Source: Streptoalloteichus tenebrarius (GTDB lineage: Bacteria > Actinomycetota > Actinomycetes > Mycobacteriales > Pseudonocardiaceae). Taken from it: 64,000 bases of DNA. A program made the translations under genes and the position numbers. The stretch is from positions 1 to 64,000 of the forward strand of contig NZ_JAMTCP010000005.1 in NCBI RefSeq assembly GCF_024171885.1. The letters are read 5' to 3'. Shown in pieces: positions 1 to 7,702 of the stretch (position 1 is the first letter of the stretch; each line of letters begins with the position of its first letter). The notes beneath the pieces are model-generated. The model had not been told where the DNA came from, did no database searches, and saw only the letters and a program-made list of their open reading frames with translations.

Positions 1-77
1 CAGCGCGAACTCCGACAGGAAAACGTCAGCCAGCGCAAACACGGCCAGGCTCGACGCCGATGGTGGAGGCGAGGCCG

Positions 78-284
78 GTGACCACGTTCGTGATCAACCT
101 GGCCGCGATCGCCGTCGACGTCATCATCATGTCCTGCGTGCTGCTGCCACCCGTGTTCCGCCGGGCCGCGCAGTTGTTCCGTCGGGTCCGCAGGGACATC
201 CGCCGCTGGAACCGAGAACGCCGACAACACAGGGACGAGCCACCCACGACCCCGACGACGCAGGCCACGAGGAGCGCGCGTTGA
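78..284 (+). CDS. small single-pass membrane protein, unknown function
   Basis: About 68 residues with one hydrophobic stretch near the N-terminus (VINLAAIAVDVIIMSCVLLP) followed by a very basic Arg-rich tail, so a membrane-anchored protein with the positive tail inside is likely. The GTG at 78 has a GGAGG about nine bases upstream; the ATG at 60 in the same frame is an alternative with no clear ribosome site. Its stop overlaps the start of the next small gene, which suggests coupled translation. I do not recognise a family. Confidence 0.45.
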   Translation: MTTFVINLAAIAVDVIIMSCVLLPPVFRRAAQLFRRVRRDIRRWNRERRQHRDEPPTTPTTQATRSAR

Positions 285-499
285 AGATGCAACCGGCCGC
301 CCGGATCACCGGACGGCTCCGCCAACAGATCGCCGCCGACCTGAAGAAGAAATACGAGAAAGGAGCGAGCATCCGTTCCCTGGCGAGGTCCACGGGCCGC
401 TCTTACGGATTCGTGCACCGCATCCTCATCGAGGCCGGAGTCCAGCTCCGCGGACGCGGTGGCGCCAGGCGAAAGACCACCCGCATTGGTTGTGCATGA
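281..499 (+). CDS. small helix-turn-helix protein
   Basis: About 72 residues made almost entirely of one helix-turn-helix: a basic helix (LRQQIAADLKKKYEKGAS), then IRSLARSTGRSYGFVHRIL as the probable turn and recognition helix, then a short basic tail with RGRGGARR. Small actinobacterial HTH proteins with this 'GRSYGFVH' signature are common and their targets are unknown. The TTG start at 281 is six bases after GGAG and overlaps the upstream stop; ATG at 287 is possible. It lies beside a decayed DUF5753 regulator, so this end of the window looks like a worn accessory region. Confidence 0.65.
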   Translation: MKMQPAARITGRLRQQIAADLKKKYEKGASIRSLARSTGRSYGFVHRILIEAGVQLRGRGGARRKTTRIGCA

Positions 500-855
500 C
501 GAGGGAGTTGCCGACCGGCCGTTCGAGGATCACCTCCTCCAGAATTACGTGGTACTGCAAGGGGGTCGCTCTGGTGAGGACACGCTGACGCGCCAAGCGG
601 GCCAGGACACGACGTTCCACTACGTCGGGTGCGAGGCCAGGACGTGCGCCGTTGATCAGGGCTCGCGTGTGGTCGGCTGTCTGCAACAGTCCGGGGACGA
701 GCATGGTCTCGAACTGGCGGTACGCCACGAGCGCCGCCTCGATGGTGACGAACTCGTGGAAGTCCTCGGGAAGGTCCTTGCGTATCGCCCGCCAGTACCC
801 GCGTTCCCTGGTCGTGGACGCGAGGTCGAGAAGCCATGCGCGGAGGCTCGCGTGC
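490..855 (-). pseudogene. DUF5753 regulator remnant
   Basis: Reading leftward from about 855 the frame shows WLLDLASTTRERGYW, FHEFVTIEAALVAYRQFE, LVPGLLQTADHTRALI and RVLARLARQRVL, the hallmark blocks of the DUF5753 domain that follows an XRE-type HTH in actinobacterial regulators. The HTH half is missing upstream and the match stops at about 490, where the frame runs antisense into the small HTH gene; roughly half of DUF5753 is also gone. The remaining reading frame (426 to 974) adds unrelated sequence at both ends. I read it as a fragment left by recombination, not a working regulator. Confidence 0.6.
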
Positions 856-972
856 TCCACCCCCCAGGGTGGACGAACGGGGAACGGGCACCTGTGGGAC
901 TCGGTGGTGCCTGACCCGTCCGGGAGGACACCCCTGTGCGGCGAACCGGAGTTCGCCGCACTCCTGAAGAAC

Positions 973-1221
973 ATGGTCGCGGATGACGCGCCCCGGTTGT
1001 TCGCGGTGGTGTTGGAGTACGGCGAGCGGGTGGACGCCCACGTCGCCGCGTGGGGGTTGGCCTTCGCGGACCACGCGGAGGTCGTATCGGCGGAGTCGAA
1101 ACTGTGGATGAGTTCGCGGGATCCGGAGAAGGCGCTACGCGCCTTCCGGTGCGGTCGTCACATCCGCGCTCGGTTGGTGTGGTTCAACCCGGACGCGGCG
1201 ACGCCGCCGGGTGAGGGGTGA
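973..1221 (+). CDS. conserved small hypothetical protein
   Basis: About 82 residues beginning VADDAPRLFAVVLEYGERVD after the ATG at 973, followed by VAAWGLAFADHAEVVS and a C-terminal RHIRARLVWFNPD. The alternating hydrophobic pattern and regular codon use support a real small soluble protein, and similar small proteins occur near DUF5753-type regulators in actinomycetes (from memory, not tested). The frame is open further upstream; a GGGAGG at 922 could serve a non-ATG start near 934. Function unknown. It ends against a hairpin shared with the convergent ChaB gene. Confidence 0.5.
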   Translation: MVADDAPRLFAVVLEYGERVDAHVAAWGLAFADHAEVVSAESKLWMSSRDPEKALRAFRCGRHIRARLVWFNPDAATPPGEG

Positions 1222-1260
1222 GGGGCGGATCGCGGGGAAGTGGCCTGCGGGCAGGGAAAG

Positions 1261-1296
1261 GCCCAGGGGGAACAACGGGTCGGGGTCCCCCTGGGC
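1261..1296. terminator. bidirectional hairpin terminator
   Basis: GCCCAGGGGG at 1261-1270 pairs perfectly with CCCCCTGGGC at 1287-1296 across a 16-base loop. It sits between two convergent genes (ending at 1221 and 1314) and would serve both. Confidence 0.65.
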
Positions 1297-1313
1297 CCGC
1301 GGTGGGAGCGTGG

Positions 1314-1745
1314 TCAGGAGCGCGCCTTCGCGGTCTCGCGCGCGTTGGCCTTCTTGATCGCCTCGACGAGCTGGTCCTTGGACATGGTGGACCGGCCGCG
1401 GATGTCCAGCTTCTGCGCGATCTTGTAGAGGTGGTCCCTGCTGGCGTTGGCGTCCACGCCCTGCTCGGTGCGTTGGCGCGGGACCTCGGCCTGTCCCGGC
1501 TTGGCGCCGCCCTTCCGCTTCGCGCCGCGCGCGGCCTGCGGGTCGGAGGGACCCTTCTCCTTCTTGGGCTCCCAGTGGTCGCCGACCTTCTCGAAGGAGT
1601 GCTTGAGCGCCGCGAACGCGACGCGGTGGGCGCGTTGCCCCTCGCCGTAGGTCTCGACAGCCGAGTCGTGCGCCTTGATCCAGGTCCGTTGGGCCTTCTT
1701 GGGCGAGCGCTCCACAGTGGACGGGAGTTCCTCGCGGCCTGGCAT
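1314..1745 (-). CDS. ChaB family protein with C-terminal Rho-N/SAP-like domain
   Basis: 143 residues. The N-terminal half (PGREELPSTVERSPKKAQRTW, then AHDSAVETYGEG and AFAALKHSFEKVGDHW) matches the ChaB family, small proteins named after a gene beside the E. coli cation transporter ChaA. A Lys/Arg-rich linker leads to a C-terminal helix pair (HLYKIAQKLDIRGRSTMSK then LVEAIKKANA) resembling the Rho-termination N-terminal/SAP nucleic-acid-binding fold. This fusion is common in actinobacteria; its role is unclear, with DNA or stress functions suspected. ATG at 1745 has AGGAGAGG upstream. The glycosyltransferase gene upstream ends only 20 bases away, so co-transcription is likely. Confidence 0.85.
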   Translation of the reverse strand: MPGREELPSTVERSPKKAQRTWIKAHDSAVETYGEGQRAHRVAFAALKHSFEKVGDHWEPKKEKGPSDPQAARGAKRKGGAKPGQAEVPRQRTEQGVDANASRDHLYKIAQKLDIRGRSTMSKDQLVEAIKKANARETAKARS

Positions 1746-1765
1746 GGTTCCTCTCCTCCTCGCCG

Positions 1766-2965
1766 TCATCCCGTGCCGCGCGGGGCGGACGGGCCGCCGT
1801 CGCCCAGCAGCTCCAGCACGTCGGCCGAGACCGCCACCGGGTCGACGTCCGCCACGAACGACACGTCGTGCGGGCAGCGCGGCCCCGTGGGGTCCGTGCA
1901 CGCGACACCGCACTCCGGGCACCTCGTGGTCCAGGAGATGTGCACCCGGTGCTCGCCCCTGCCGAACGGCCCCGCGTTGATCACGTTGCCGCACCAGTAG
2001 ACCGAGACCGTCGGCGTGCCCACGGCCTGCGCGACGTGTCGCGGCCCGCTGTCGTTGGCCAGCACCGCCGTGGCCCTGGCCAACACCCCGACGAGCCCGG
2101 ACATGCTCAGCCGGCCGACCAGCGAGCGCACCGCGCCGTGCCGGCCGACGGGCAGCATCGCCAGGCACTCGCGGACCACCTCGGCCGCCGGCGCGGCGTC
2201 CGCGTCGGTGCCGATCACCGCGACCCCGGCGCCCTCCTGCGCCGCCACGGCCGCCACCCGCGCGAAGTGCGCCGCCGGCCACCACCGCCGCGTGTCCCCG
2301 GCGCTCGGGTGCACCACGAGCAGCGGCCGGGGCAGGCCCCGCAACGCCTCGTCGGCCTCGGTCAGGTCCTGCTCCGTGACCGACAGCCACGGCTGGAGGA
2401 CCGTGGGCGCGGCCCCCACCAGCCCGACGATCTCCAGCATCCGCAGCACCTCGTGCTGGTAGTAGCTGAACGGCAGCCACCGGTCGAGCGGCGCCGCGTC
2501 GGGCGTGCGGGCTCCCACCGCGCAGCGGACCCCGAACCGCTGGAGGAACGGGTTGGACCACCGTCCCCCGCCGTGGAGCTGCACGCCGAGGTCGAACCGC
2601 TCCGCCCTGGTGGCGGCGAAGAACCGGCGCAGGGTCAGGGGATCGCCGCGCACGTCCGGTCCCGGATCGTGCACGCCCTTCACGGGCGGCAGGGTGACGG
2701 TGCGGTCCACCGGACCCGGCCGCGACGCCAGCAACTCCCGTTGCCACGCGGGGCCGTAGAGCACCATCTCCGCGTCCGGGTACGTCTCGCGCAGGGCGTG
2801 CATCGCCGGCAGGGCGAACACGAGATCGCCCAGTCCGCCGCCGCGCAGCACCGCGATCCGCTCGACACCGGGCACCGGCGGGCCCAGTCGGCCCACCGCC
2901 CTGGCTGGTTCCGGCGACCAGCCGGTCTCGGTCCTCGACGTGATCTCGTACGGGGTCACGGGCAC
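1766..2965 (-). CDS. glycosyltransferase family 9 protein
   Basis: 399 residues. The first Rossmann half carries RIAVLRGGGLGDLVFALPA, the usual GT9 opening, and the second half has LLVVHPSAGDTRRWW (phosphate-binding) and LANDSGPRHVAQAVGTPTV, the conserved acceptor/nucleotide motif of ADP-heptose:LPS heptosyltransferases. A Cys-rich segment (RCPECGVACTDPTGPRCPH) near the C-terminus may bind metal. The GTG at 2965 is chosen because AGGAGG lies about nine bases upstream. In Gram-negatives GT9 enzymes transfer heptose; here the acceptor is unknown, but a second GT9 with a heptose kinase gene lies 3.5 kb away, so a heptose-containing envelope glycan is a fair inference. Confidence 0.88.
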   Translation of the reverse strand: MPVTPYEITSRTETGWSPEPARAVGRLGPPVPGVERIAVLRGGGLGDLVFALPAMHALRETYPDAEMVLYGPAWQRELLASRPGPVDRTVTLPPVKGVHDPGPDVRGDPLTLRRFFAATRAERFDLGVQLHGGGRWSNPFLQRFGVRCAVGARTPDAAPLDRWLPFSYYQHEVLRMLEIVGLVGAAPTVLQPWLSVTEQDLTEADEALRGLPRPLLVVHPSAGDTRRWWPAAHFARVAAVAAQEGAGVAVIGTDADAAPAAEVVRECLAMLPVGRHGAVRSLVGRLSMSGLVGVLARATAVLANDSGPRHVAQAVGTPTVSVYWCGNVINAGPFGRGEHRVHISWTTRCPECGVACTDPTGPRCPHDVSFVADVDPVAVSADVLELLGDGGPSAPRGTG

Positions 2966-3165
2966 GGCTGACCACCTCCTGCGAGGCGGGTTCCCCCGCC
3001 CACAGGCGTCAAACCGGCGCCGTCGCCGCATGGCGGCCGCGGGACGGGGTACTCCGCCGCTGCGACGTCGGCGCGCCCGTGCGCCAGCCGGCCGGCGTCG
3101 CGTGTGGCCGCACAGCTTCGGCGCGGGCGCCCCGGCCGGGGCGCCCCATGATCATCGGAGGTGCC

Positions 3166-4635
3166 ATGACCAGCACGTTCGCCGCCCGTCCCGCGACGGT
3201 CGCCGGAACCGCCGACGCGGAGGCCGTGCGTTCGGCCAGCGGGGGCAGGGAGGTCCTGCGGGTGACCAACCCGGCCGACGGCAGCGAGGTGGGGCGGGTG
3301 CCGATCGCGGGCGCCGAGGAGGTGGACGCCGCGGTCGCGACGGCCCGCGCCGCGTGGCCGGGGTGGGCGCGCATCGACCCGGGCGAGCGCGGGCGTCTGC
3401 TGCACGAGGCCGCGGCCGCGGTGGCGGACGCGGCCCAGCGGCTCGCCGAGATCCAGCACCGCGAGACGGGCCGGCCGCTGGCGGAGGCGCTGGCGGGCGC
3501 CAGGGCGGGCGCGTCGACGTTGGCCCAGTACGCCGAACTGGGGCCGGTGCACCGCGGTCGCTCGCTCATGGGCGCCTGGACGGCGACGGATCTCATGGTC
3601 CCCGAGCCCTACGGCGTCGTCGTGGCCCTCACCCCGTGGAACGACCCGGTCGCCATCGCCTGCGGGTTGGTCGGCGCGGCGGTGGTCACCGGCAACACCG
3701 TGGTCCACAAGCCCAGCGAGAAGTGCCCGCAGACGGGCTTGGCGCTCAACGAGCTGATCCGCGAGGTGTTGCCCAGGGGCGTGCTGGTGTCGGTGTGCGG
3801 TGACGGCCTGGTCGGCGCGCAGCTCGCCGGCCACCGCGACGTCCAGCTCGTCGCGCACGTCGGCAGCACGGCGACCGGCAGGGCGATCGCCGAGGCCGCC
3901 GCGCGGACCGGGGCGAAGGTGCTGCTGGAGAACGGCGGCAACGACCCGCTGCTGGTGGACGAGGGCGTCGACCCGGTGTGGGCGGCGGAGCAGGCCGCGG
4001 TGGGAGCCTTCACCAACGCCGGCCAGCTCTGCACCTCCGTCGAGCGGATCTACGTGCACCGAGGGGTGGCCGACGAATTCGTCGAGGCGCTGGTGGCGCA
4101 GGCCCGGCGTCGCGTCGCGCGGCCGTCGGGGCCGGAGGAGATCGAGATGGGGCCGCTGGTGGACGTCGGCCAGCGGGAGCGGGTCCACGCCCACGTTGCC
4201 GACGCCGTGCGCTCCGGGGCCAGGGCCTTGGTCGGGGGAGAGGTGCCGGAGGGTCCCGGCGCGCACTATCCCGCCACCGTCCTCGTGGATTGCGCGCCGG
4301 ACATGCTCGTGATGCGGGAGGAGACCTTCGGGCCGGTCGCCCCCGTCCGCGTGGTCGACGACTTCGCGCAGGGGCTCGCCGAGGCGGCCGAGGGGCGCTA
4401 CGGCCTGGCGGCGACCGTGCTGACCCCGTCGATGGAGCACGCGCAGGCCGCGTGGCGGGAGCTCCCGGTGGGCACCGTCAAGGTCAACGCGGTCTTCGGC
4501 GGCGCGCCGGGCGGGGCCGCGCAGCCCAGGGGTGCCAGCGGGACCGGGTTCGGGTACGGGCCCGAGCTGCTGGACGAGATGACCAGGGTCAAGGTCGTCC
4601 ACGTCGGACCGCCCACGCGTGGCCGGCGGGGATGA
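3166..4635 (+). CDS. NAD(P)-dependent aldehyde dehydrogenase
   Basis: 489 residues, normal length for the ALDH superfamily. Catalytic Glu255 lies in LLENGGNDP and the nucleophile Cys289 in FTNAGQLCTS, 34 residues apart as in classical ALDHs. The cofactor region VALTPWNDPVAIACG and the late EETFGPVAPV motif are also present. The last part resembles succinate-semialdehyde or betaine-aldehyde type enzymes, but substrate cannot be fixed from sequence. ATG at 3166 follows GGAGGT with good spacing, so the upstream in-frame extension to 3079 is rejected. The gene stands alone, divergent from the GT9 gene, and is followed by a tandem-repeat block. Confidence 0.93.
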   Translation: MTSTFAARPATVAGTADAEAVRSASGGREVLRVTNPADGSEVGRVPIAGAEEVDAAVATARAAWPGWARIDPGERGRLLHEAAAAVADAAQRLAEIQHRETGRPLAEALAGARAGASTLAQYAELGPVHRGRSLMGAWTATDLMVPEPYGVVVALTPWNDPVAIACGLVGAAVVTGNTVVHKPSEKCPQTGLALNELIREVLPRGVLVSVCGDGLVGAQLAGHRDVQLVAHVGSTATGRAIAEAAARTGAKVLLENGGNDPLLVDEGVDPVWAAEQAAVGAFTNAGQLCTSVERIYVHRGVADEFVEALVAQARRRVARPSGPEEIEMGPLVDVGQRERVHAHVADAVRSGARALVGGEVPEGPGAHYPATVLVDCAPDMLVMREETFGPVAPVRVVDDFAQGLAEAAEGRYGLAATVLTPSMEHAQAAWRELPVGTVKVNAVFGGAPGGAAQPRGASGTGFGYGPELLDEMTRVKVVHVGPPTRGRRG

Positions 4636-4639
4636 CGAC

Positions 4640-4833
4640 GTGACCGGGGCGTCGCCGACCCGGGTATGGGTCACCCGGGCATGGGTGACCGGGACGTCGC
4701 CCACCGGGACACGGGTGACCCGGGCATGGGTGACCGGGGCGTCGCCGACCCGGGTATGGGTCACCCGGGCATGGGTGACCGGGACGTCGCCCACCGGGAC
4801 ACGGGTGACCCGGGCATGGGTGACCCGGACGTC
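4640..4833. repeat. 15-bp repeat array, 90-bp higher-order period
   Basis: Two near-identical 90-base units (4640-4729 and 4730-4819) plus the start of a third follow the aldehyde dehydrogenase stop. Each 90-mer consists of six related 15-base units such as GTGACCCGGGCATGG and GTCACCCGGGCATGG. Facing GGTCACCC and GGGTGACC elements allow local 8-bp hairpins. Both strands read through as pentapeptide repeats, but no gene start fits, so I treat it as non-coding. Confidence 0.9.
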
Positions 4834-4885
4834 GGTGGCCGGGCCGGCGGTGGCCGGGACAGCGGGCGCGCGGGGCGCTGGCGGG

Positions 4886-5302
4886 TCAGCCGCCGGTGGG
4901 GGCGGCGTCGCCCAGCGCCTCCCGCACCGTCGCCCGGATGTCGAGCACGTCGACCAGCCCGGTCGCGGTCAGCGGGCGGATCACCGCCCTGGTCGTGCAG
5001 ACCAGCCGGAACGGCACCCCCGACTCCCTGGCGCGCTGCGCGGCGGCCACCAGGACGGCCAGCCCGCTGGAACCGAGGAACGTCACGCCGGACAGGTCGA
5101 CGACCAGCAGGTCGGGGCGGGCGTCGAGGTGGTGCTGGAGATGGGTGCGCAGGGTCGGTGTGGTGAGCATGTCGACCTCGCCGCTCACCGCGACCACCCT
5201 GGCGCCGTCGAGATGGCGGACGCTGAGGTCGATGACCTGTTCTGGCGCCGCGTCGCCGGTGGGACCGTCGGACGGGGGCGCGGGGTGCTGGTCCGGGTTC
5301 AT
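4886..5302 (-). CDS. STAS-domain anti-sigma factor antagonist
   Basis: 138 residues. After a short Pro-rich leader the protein is a single STAS domain: RVVAVSGEVDMLTTPTLR, LLVVDLSGVTFLGSSGLAVL with the phosphorylatable Ser in the GSSGL loop, and a C-terminal helix. This is the SpoIIAA/RsbV class, which binds anti-sigma kinases and releases a sigma factor when unphosphorylated. ATG at 5302 follows GGAGG seven bases upstream. No cognate kinase is adjacent; the PAS/GAF/SpoIIE phosphatase at 12.6 kb is a possible partner (inference). Confidence 0.9.
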   Translation of the reverse strand: MNPDQHPAPPSDGPTGDAAPEQVIDLSVRHLDGARVVAVSGEVDMLTTPTLRTHLQHHLDARPDLLVVDLSGVTFLGSSGLAVLVAAAQRARESGVPFRLVCTTRAVIRPLTATGLVDVLDIRATVREALGDAAPTGG

Positions 5303-6454
5303 CTCGACTCCTCCGTGTCCTCCGTGCGGTCGTGGCCCTCCGTGTTCTCCGTGCGGTGGACCGTGCTCGCCGGCCGCGTGGACTCCGTTCGCCGGCCGCC
5401 GTGGGGCGCCGTCACCGATCTGGACCTCCCGTCCGCCCGCCGTGGGCGTCGACTCCGTGTCCGCTCCACTTGTTCCGCTCGTTCCGCTCGCCACCGGGGG
5501 CGCCGTGGGCGTCTCCGGTCCGACACGCGCGGCCGGACCGTCACGTCCGGCCCGCCGTCCGAGCCTCCGTCCGACCCGACGGTACGACCTGGGGAACGAC
5601 CCGGCCCGTCCGACCCCGCACCCGGTGTCCGGCGGGCGCCGTCCCCGACGCGTCGTCGTTGGCGTCGTTCGGGGGCCGCCCGCTCCTCGTCCGCACCGTC
5701 CGGTGCTCCCACCCACCGCCTCGGGTGCTCGTGAGCGCGGCGCGCTCCTTCCGCCGCGGGACCGGGCGGGCCGTGGAGCGTCTGGCGACGCGGACGCCGC
5801 CGAGAAGGCCGACGCCGCTGGGGAAGCCGCCGTGGAGGACGACGTCCGCGATCTCGGCGGGCGCTCCCGCCGTCGCCGTCGGCGCCGCGCCACCGATCTC
5901 GTCGATCCGACGCTGGGTGGTCCACCCCGCCGCCGCGCTGCCCACGGTACGGAGGCGGGACGAGGGTGACAACCGCTCTTCCGGGTTGCTGCTCCCCGGC
6001 CGGCGCACGACGCTGCGACGTGCGAGCGGGTTTCACTCGCCGGAAAAGGGGGCACCGCAGAAGTGCGTTCCTGACGCGGGTGACGGTGTTCGTGACACCC
6101 GGTGACCACTACGAGATCGACAGCCGTGGGACGGGACTCGGGCGGTGTCGACAAGGGTCGACAAGGGACGACAGGGGCCGGACGGGGCGGGTCCGGGGTC
6201 GTCGCGTTGGTCGAGGCGGGCGGACCCGGGGGTGGGCGTCGTCCGTGCCGACCGGCCTCGACCGTTGGCCCGCGACTCGCCCCGCGACCGCCGGCGGCCG
6301 TGCGCGCCAACAGCGGCCACCAGCCCGACTCCGCCCCCAGCTCGACACCACCTGACACACCACTCGACACCGATCGAGACCGATCGAGACAGCCGCGACA
6401 GCACGACCAGTCATGACCAGCCACGACCAGCCACGACCAGCACGGAGGTGAGCC
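5303..6454. other. 1.15-kb intergenic region with short repeats
   Basis: I see no convincing gene here. Open frames on both strands are Arg/Pro/Ser-rich and lack ribosome sites. The sequence holds simple repeats: CTCCGTG units at 5306-5360, TTCCGCTCG pairs near 5470, and GTCGACAAGG repeats at about 6150-6180. It separates the STAS gene (leftward) from the heptose operon (rightward) and so must contain both promoters. Confidence 0.6.
6371..6440. repeat. helically phased 10-bp repeats
   Basis: CGATCGAGAC occurs twice in succession at 6371-6390, and four 10-base units ending ACGACCAG or ATGACCAG fill 6401-6440, just before the ribosome site of the heptose operon. The 10-base spacing places every unit on one face of the helix. 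Confidence 0.8.
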
Positions 6455-7702
6455 GTGATCCCCGGACAGCGCGTGCCCGCACCGCCGTCGACGGCGGTGC
6501 GCGGGGTGGCCAGGCGACGAGCCAGGCCCCACCGGCATCCCGCCGCCGACCAGGGCGGCCCCGTGCCCTGGTCGCGACTGCGTCGGGTGCTCGCCGTCCG
6601 GCCGGACAACCTCGGCGACGTCGTCATGCTCACCCCCGCGCTCCGCGCCCTGCGCCGGGCGCTGCCGGTGGAGGCCAGGATCGACCTGCTCGCCTCCCCG
6701 GCCGGGGCCGCCGCCCGCCAGCTCCTGCCCGACGTCGACGGGATGCTCGTGGTGTCCCCGTCCTGGCAGGACGCCTCCGGCCGGGCGGAGGCGGACCCGG
6801 TGCGCGCGGCGTGGCGGGAGCACGCGCTCGTGAAGATGGTGGCGGCGCGGGACTACGACGCGATGCTGGTGTTCACCTCCGCGCGCCAGTCACCGTGGCC
6901 GGCCGCGCACGTCGGGATGCTCGCCGGCATCGGGGTGCGGGCGGTGCACTCCACGGAGTTCGGCGGCGCGGTCGCCACGCACTGGGTGACCCCGCCCTCG
7001 GAGCGCACCCACCAGGTCGACCGGTGCCTGCACCTGTTGGGCGCCCTCGGCGTCCCTGACGCCGGCCGGGAGCTGGACCTGCGGGTGCCGCCCGAGGCGG
7101 AGGTGGCCGCGACGGCGGCGCTCGGCAGGGCGGGCCTGCCGCCGGGCGCGCCCTTCGCCCTGCTCGCCCCCGGCGCGTCCTGCGCGACGCGCCGGTACCC
7201 CGCCGACCGCTTCGCGGCCGTCGCCCGGCACCTGGCCGAGGCGGGCCTGCCGACCGTGGTCACCGGGTCGCACCGCGAGGACGCGCTCGTCGCGCGGGTG
7301 GTGTCCGAGGCGGGGCACCCCGGTGTGCGCCCGCTGGAGCAGGTGGGCGTGCCGGTGCTCGCGGCCGTCGTGGCCAGCGCGCGGGTCGTGCTGTGCAACA
7401 ACTCCGGCTGCATGCACCTCGCCGACGCCCTGGGCACACCCGTGGTGGTGGCGTACTCGGGCTCGGAACGGCTGGGCGACATGCGGCCGCGCGGTGTGCC
7501 CGCCGCGCTGCTGCGGCGGTCCGTCCCGTGCTCCCCCTGTCGGCAGTTCCGATGTCCCTACGCGTTGGAGTGCCTCGACATCGGGCCGGACGAGCTGGCG
7601 GTCGAGGCGTTGCGGCTCGTGGGCGACGCACGCGACGAACGTGACGGGCGTGGGGAGCGGGAACCGGAACCGGTGTCGGCCGGGGAGGGGAGGAGCGGAT
7701 GA
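6455..7702 (+). CDS. glycosyltransferase family 9 protein (heptosyltransferase-like)
   Basis: 415 residues. RVLAVRPDNLGDVVMLTPAL is the GT9 opening motif and LLAPGASCATRRYP with VLCNNSGCMHLADALGTPV are the second-domain motifs that bind the nucleotide-heptose donor. A Cys cluster (CSPCRQFRCPYALEC) lies near the C-terminus, as in other actinobacterial GT9 proteins. The GTG at 6455 follows GGAGGTG. The gene overlaps hldE by four bases (ATGA), and hldE overlaps the following GT2 gene in the same way, so the three form one coupled operon that probably makes and transfers an activated heptose. Confidence 0.92.
   Translation: MIPGQRVPAPPSTAVRGVARRRARPHRHPAADQGGPVPWSRLRRVLAVRPDNLGDVVMLTPALRALRRALPVEARIDLLASPAGAAARQLLPDVDGMLVVSPSWQDASGRAEADPVRAAWREHALVKMVAARDYDAMLVFTSARQSPWPAAHVGMLAGIGVRAVHSTEFGGAVATHWVTPPSERTHQVDRCLHLLGALGVPDAGRELDLRVPPEAEVAATAALGRAGLPPGAPFALLAPGASCATRRYPADRFAAVARHLAEAGLPTVVTGSHREDALVARVVSEAGHPGVRPLEQVGVPVLAAVVASARVVLCNNSGCMHLADALGTPVVVAYSGSERLGDMRPRGVPAALLRRSVPCSPCRQFRCPYALECLDIGPDELAVEALRLVGDARDERDGRGEREPEPVSAGEGRSG

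Noticed and set aside
2956-4794. 612-residue leftward open frame over the aldehyde dehydrogenase
   Set aside because: The dehydrogenase frame carries catalytic motifs; the opposite frame is His/Arg/Pro-rich without any domain.
5300-6823. N-terminal extension of the STAS protein to 645 residues
   Set aside because: No ribosome site upstream, low-complexity sequence; ATG at 5302 has GGAGG.
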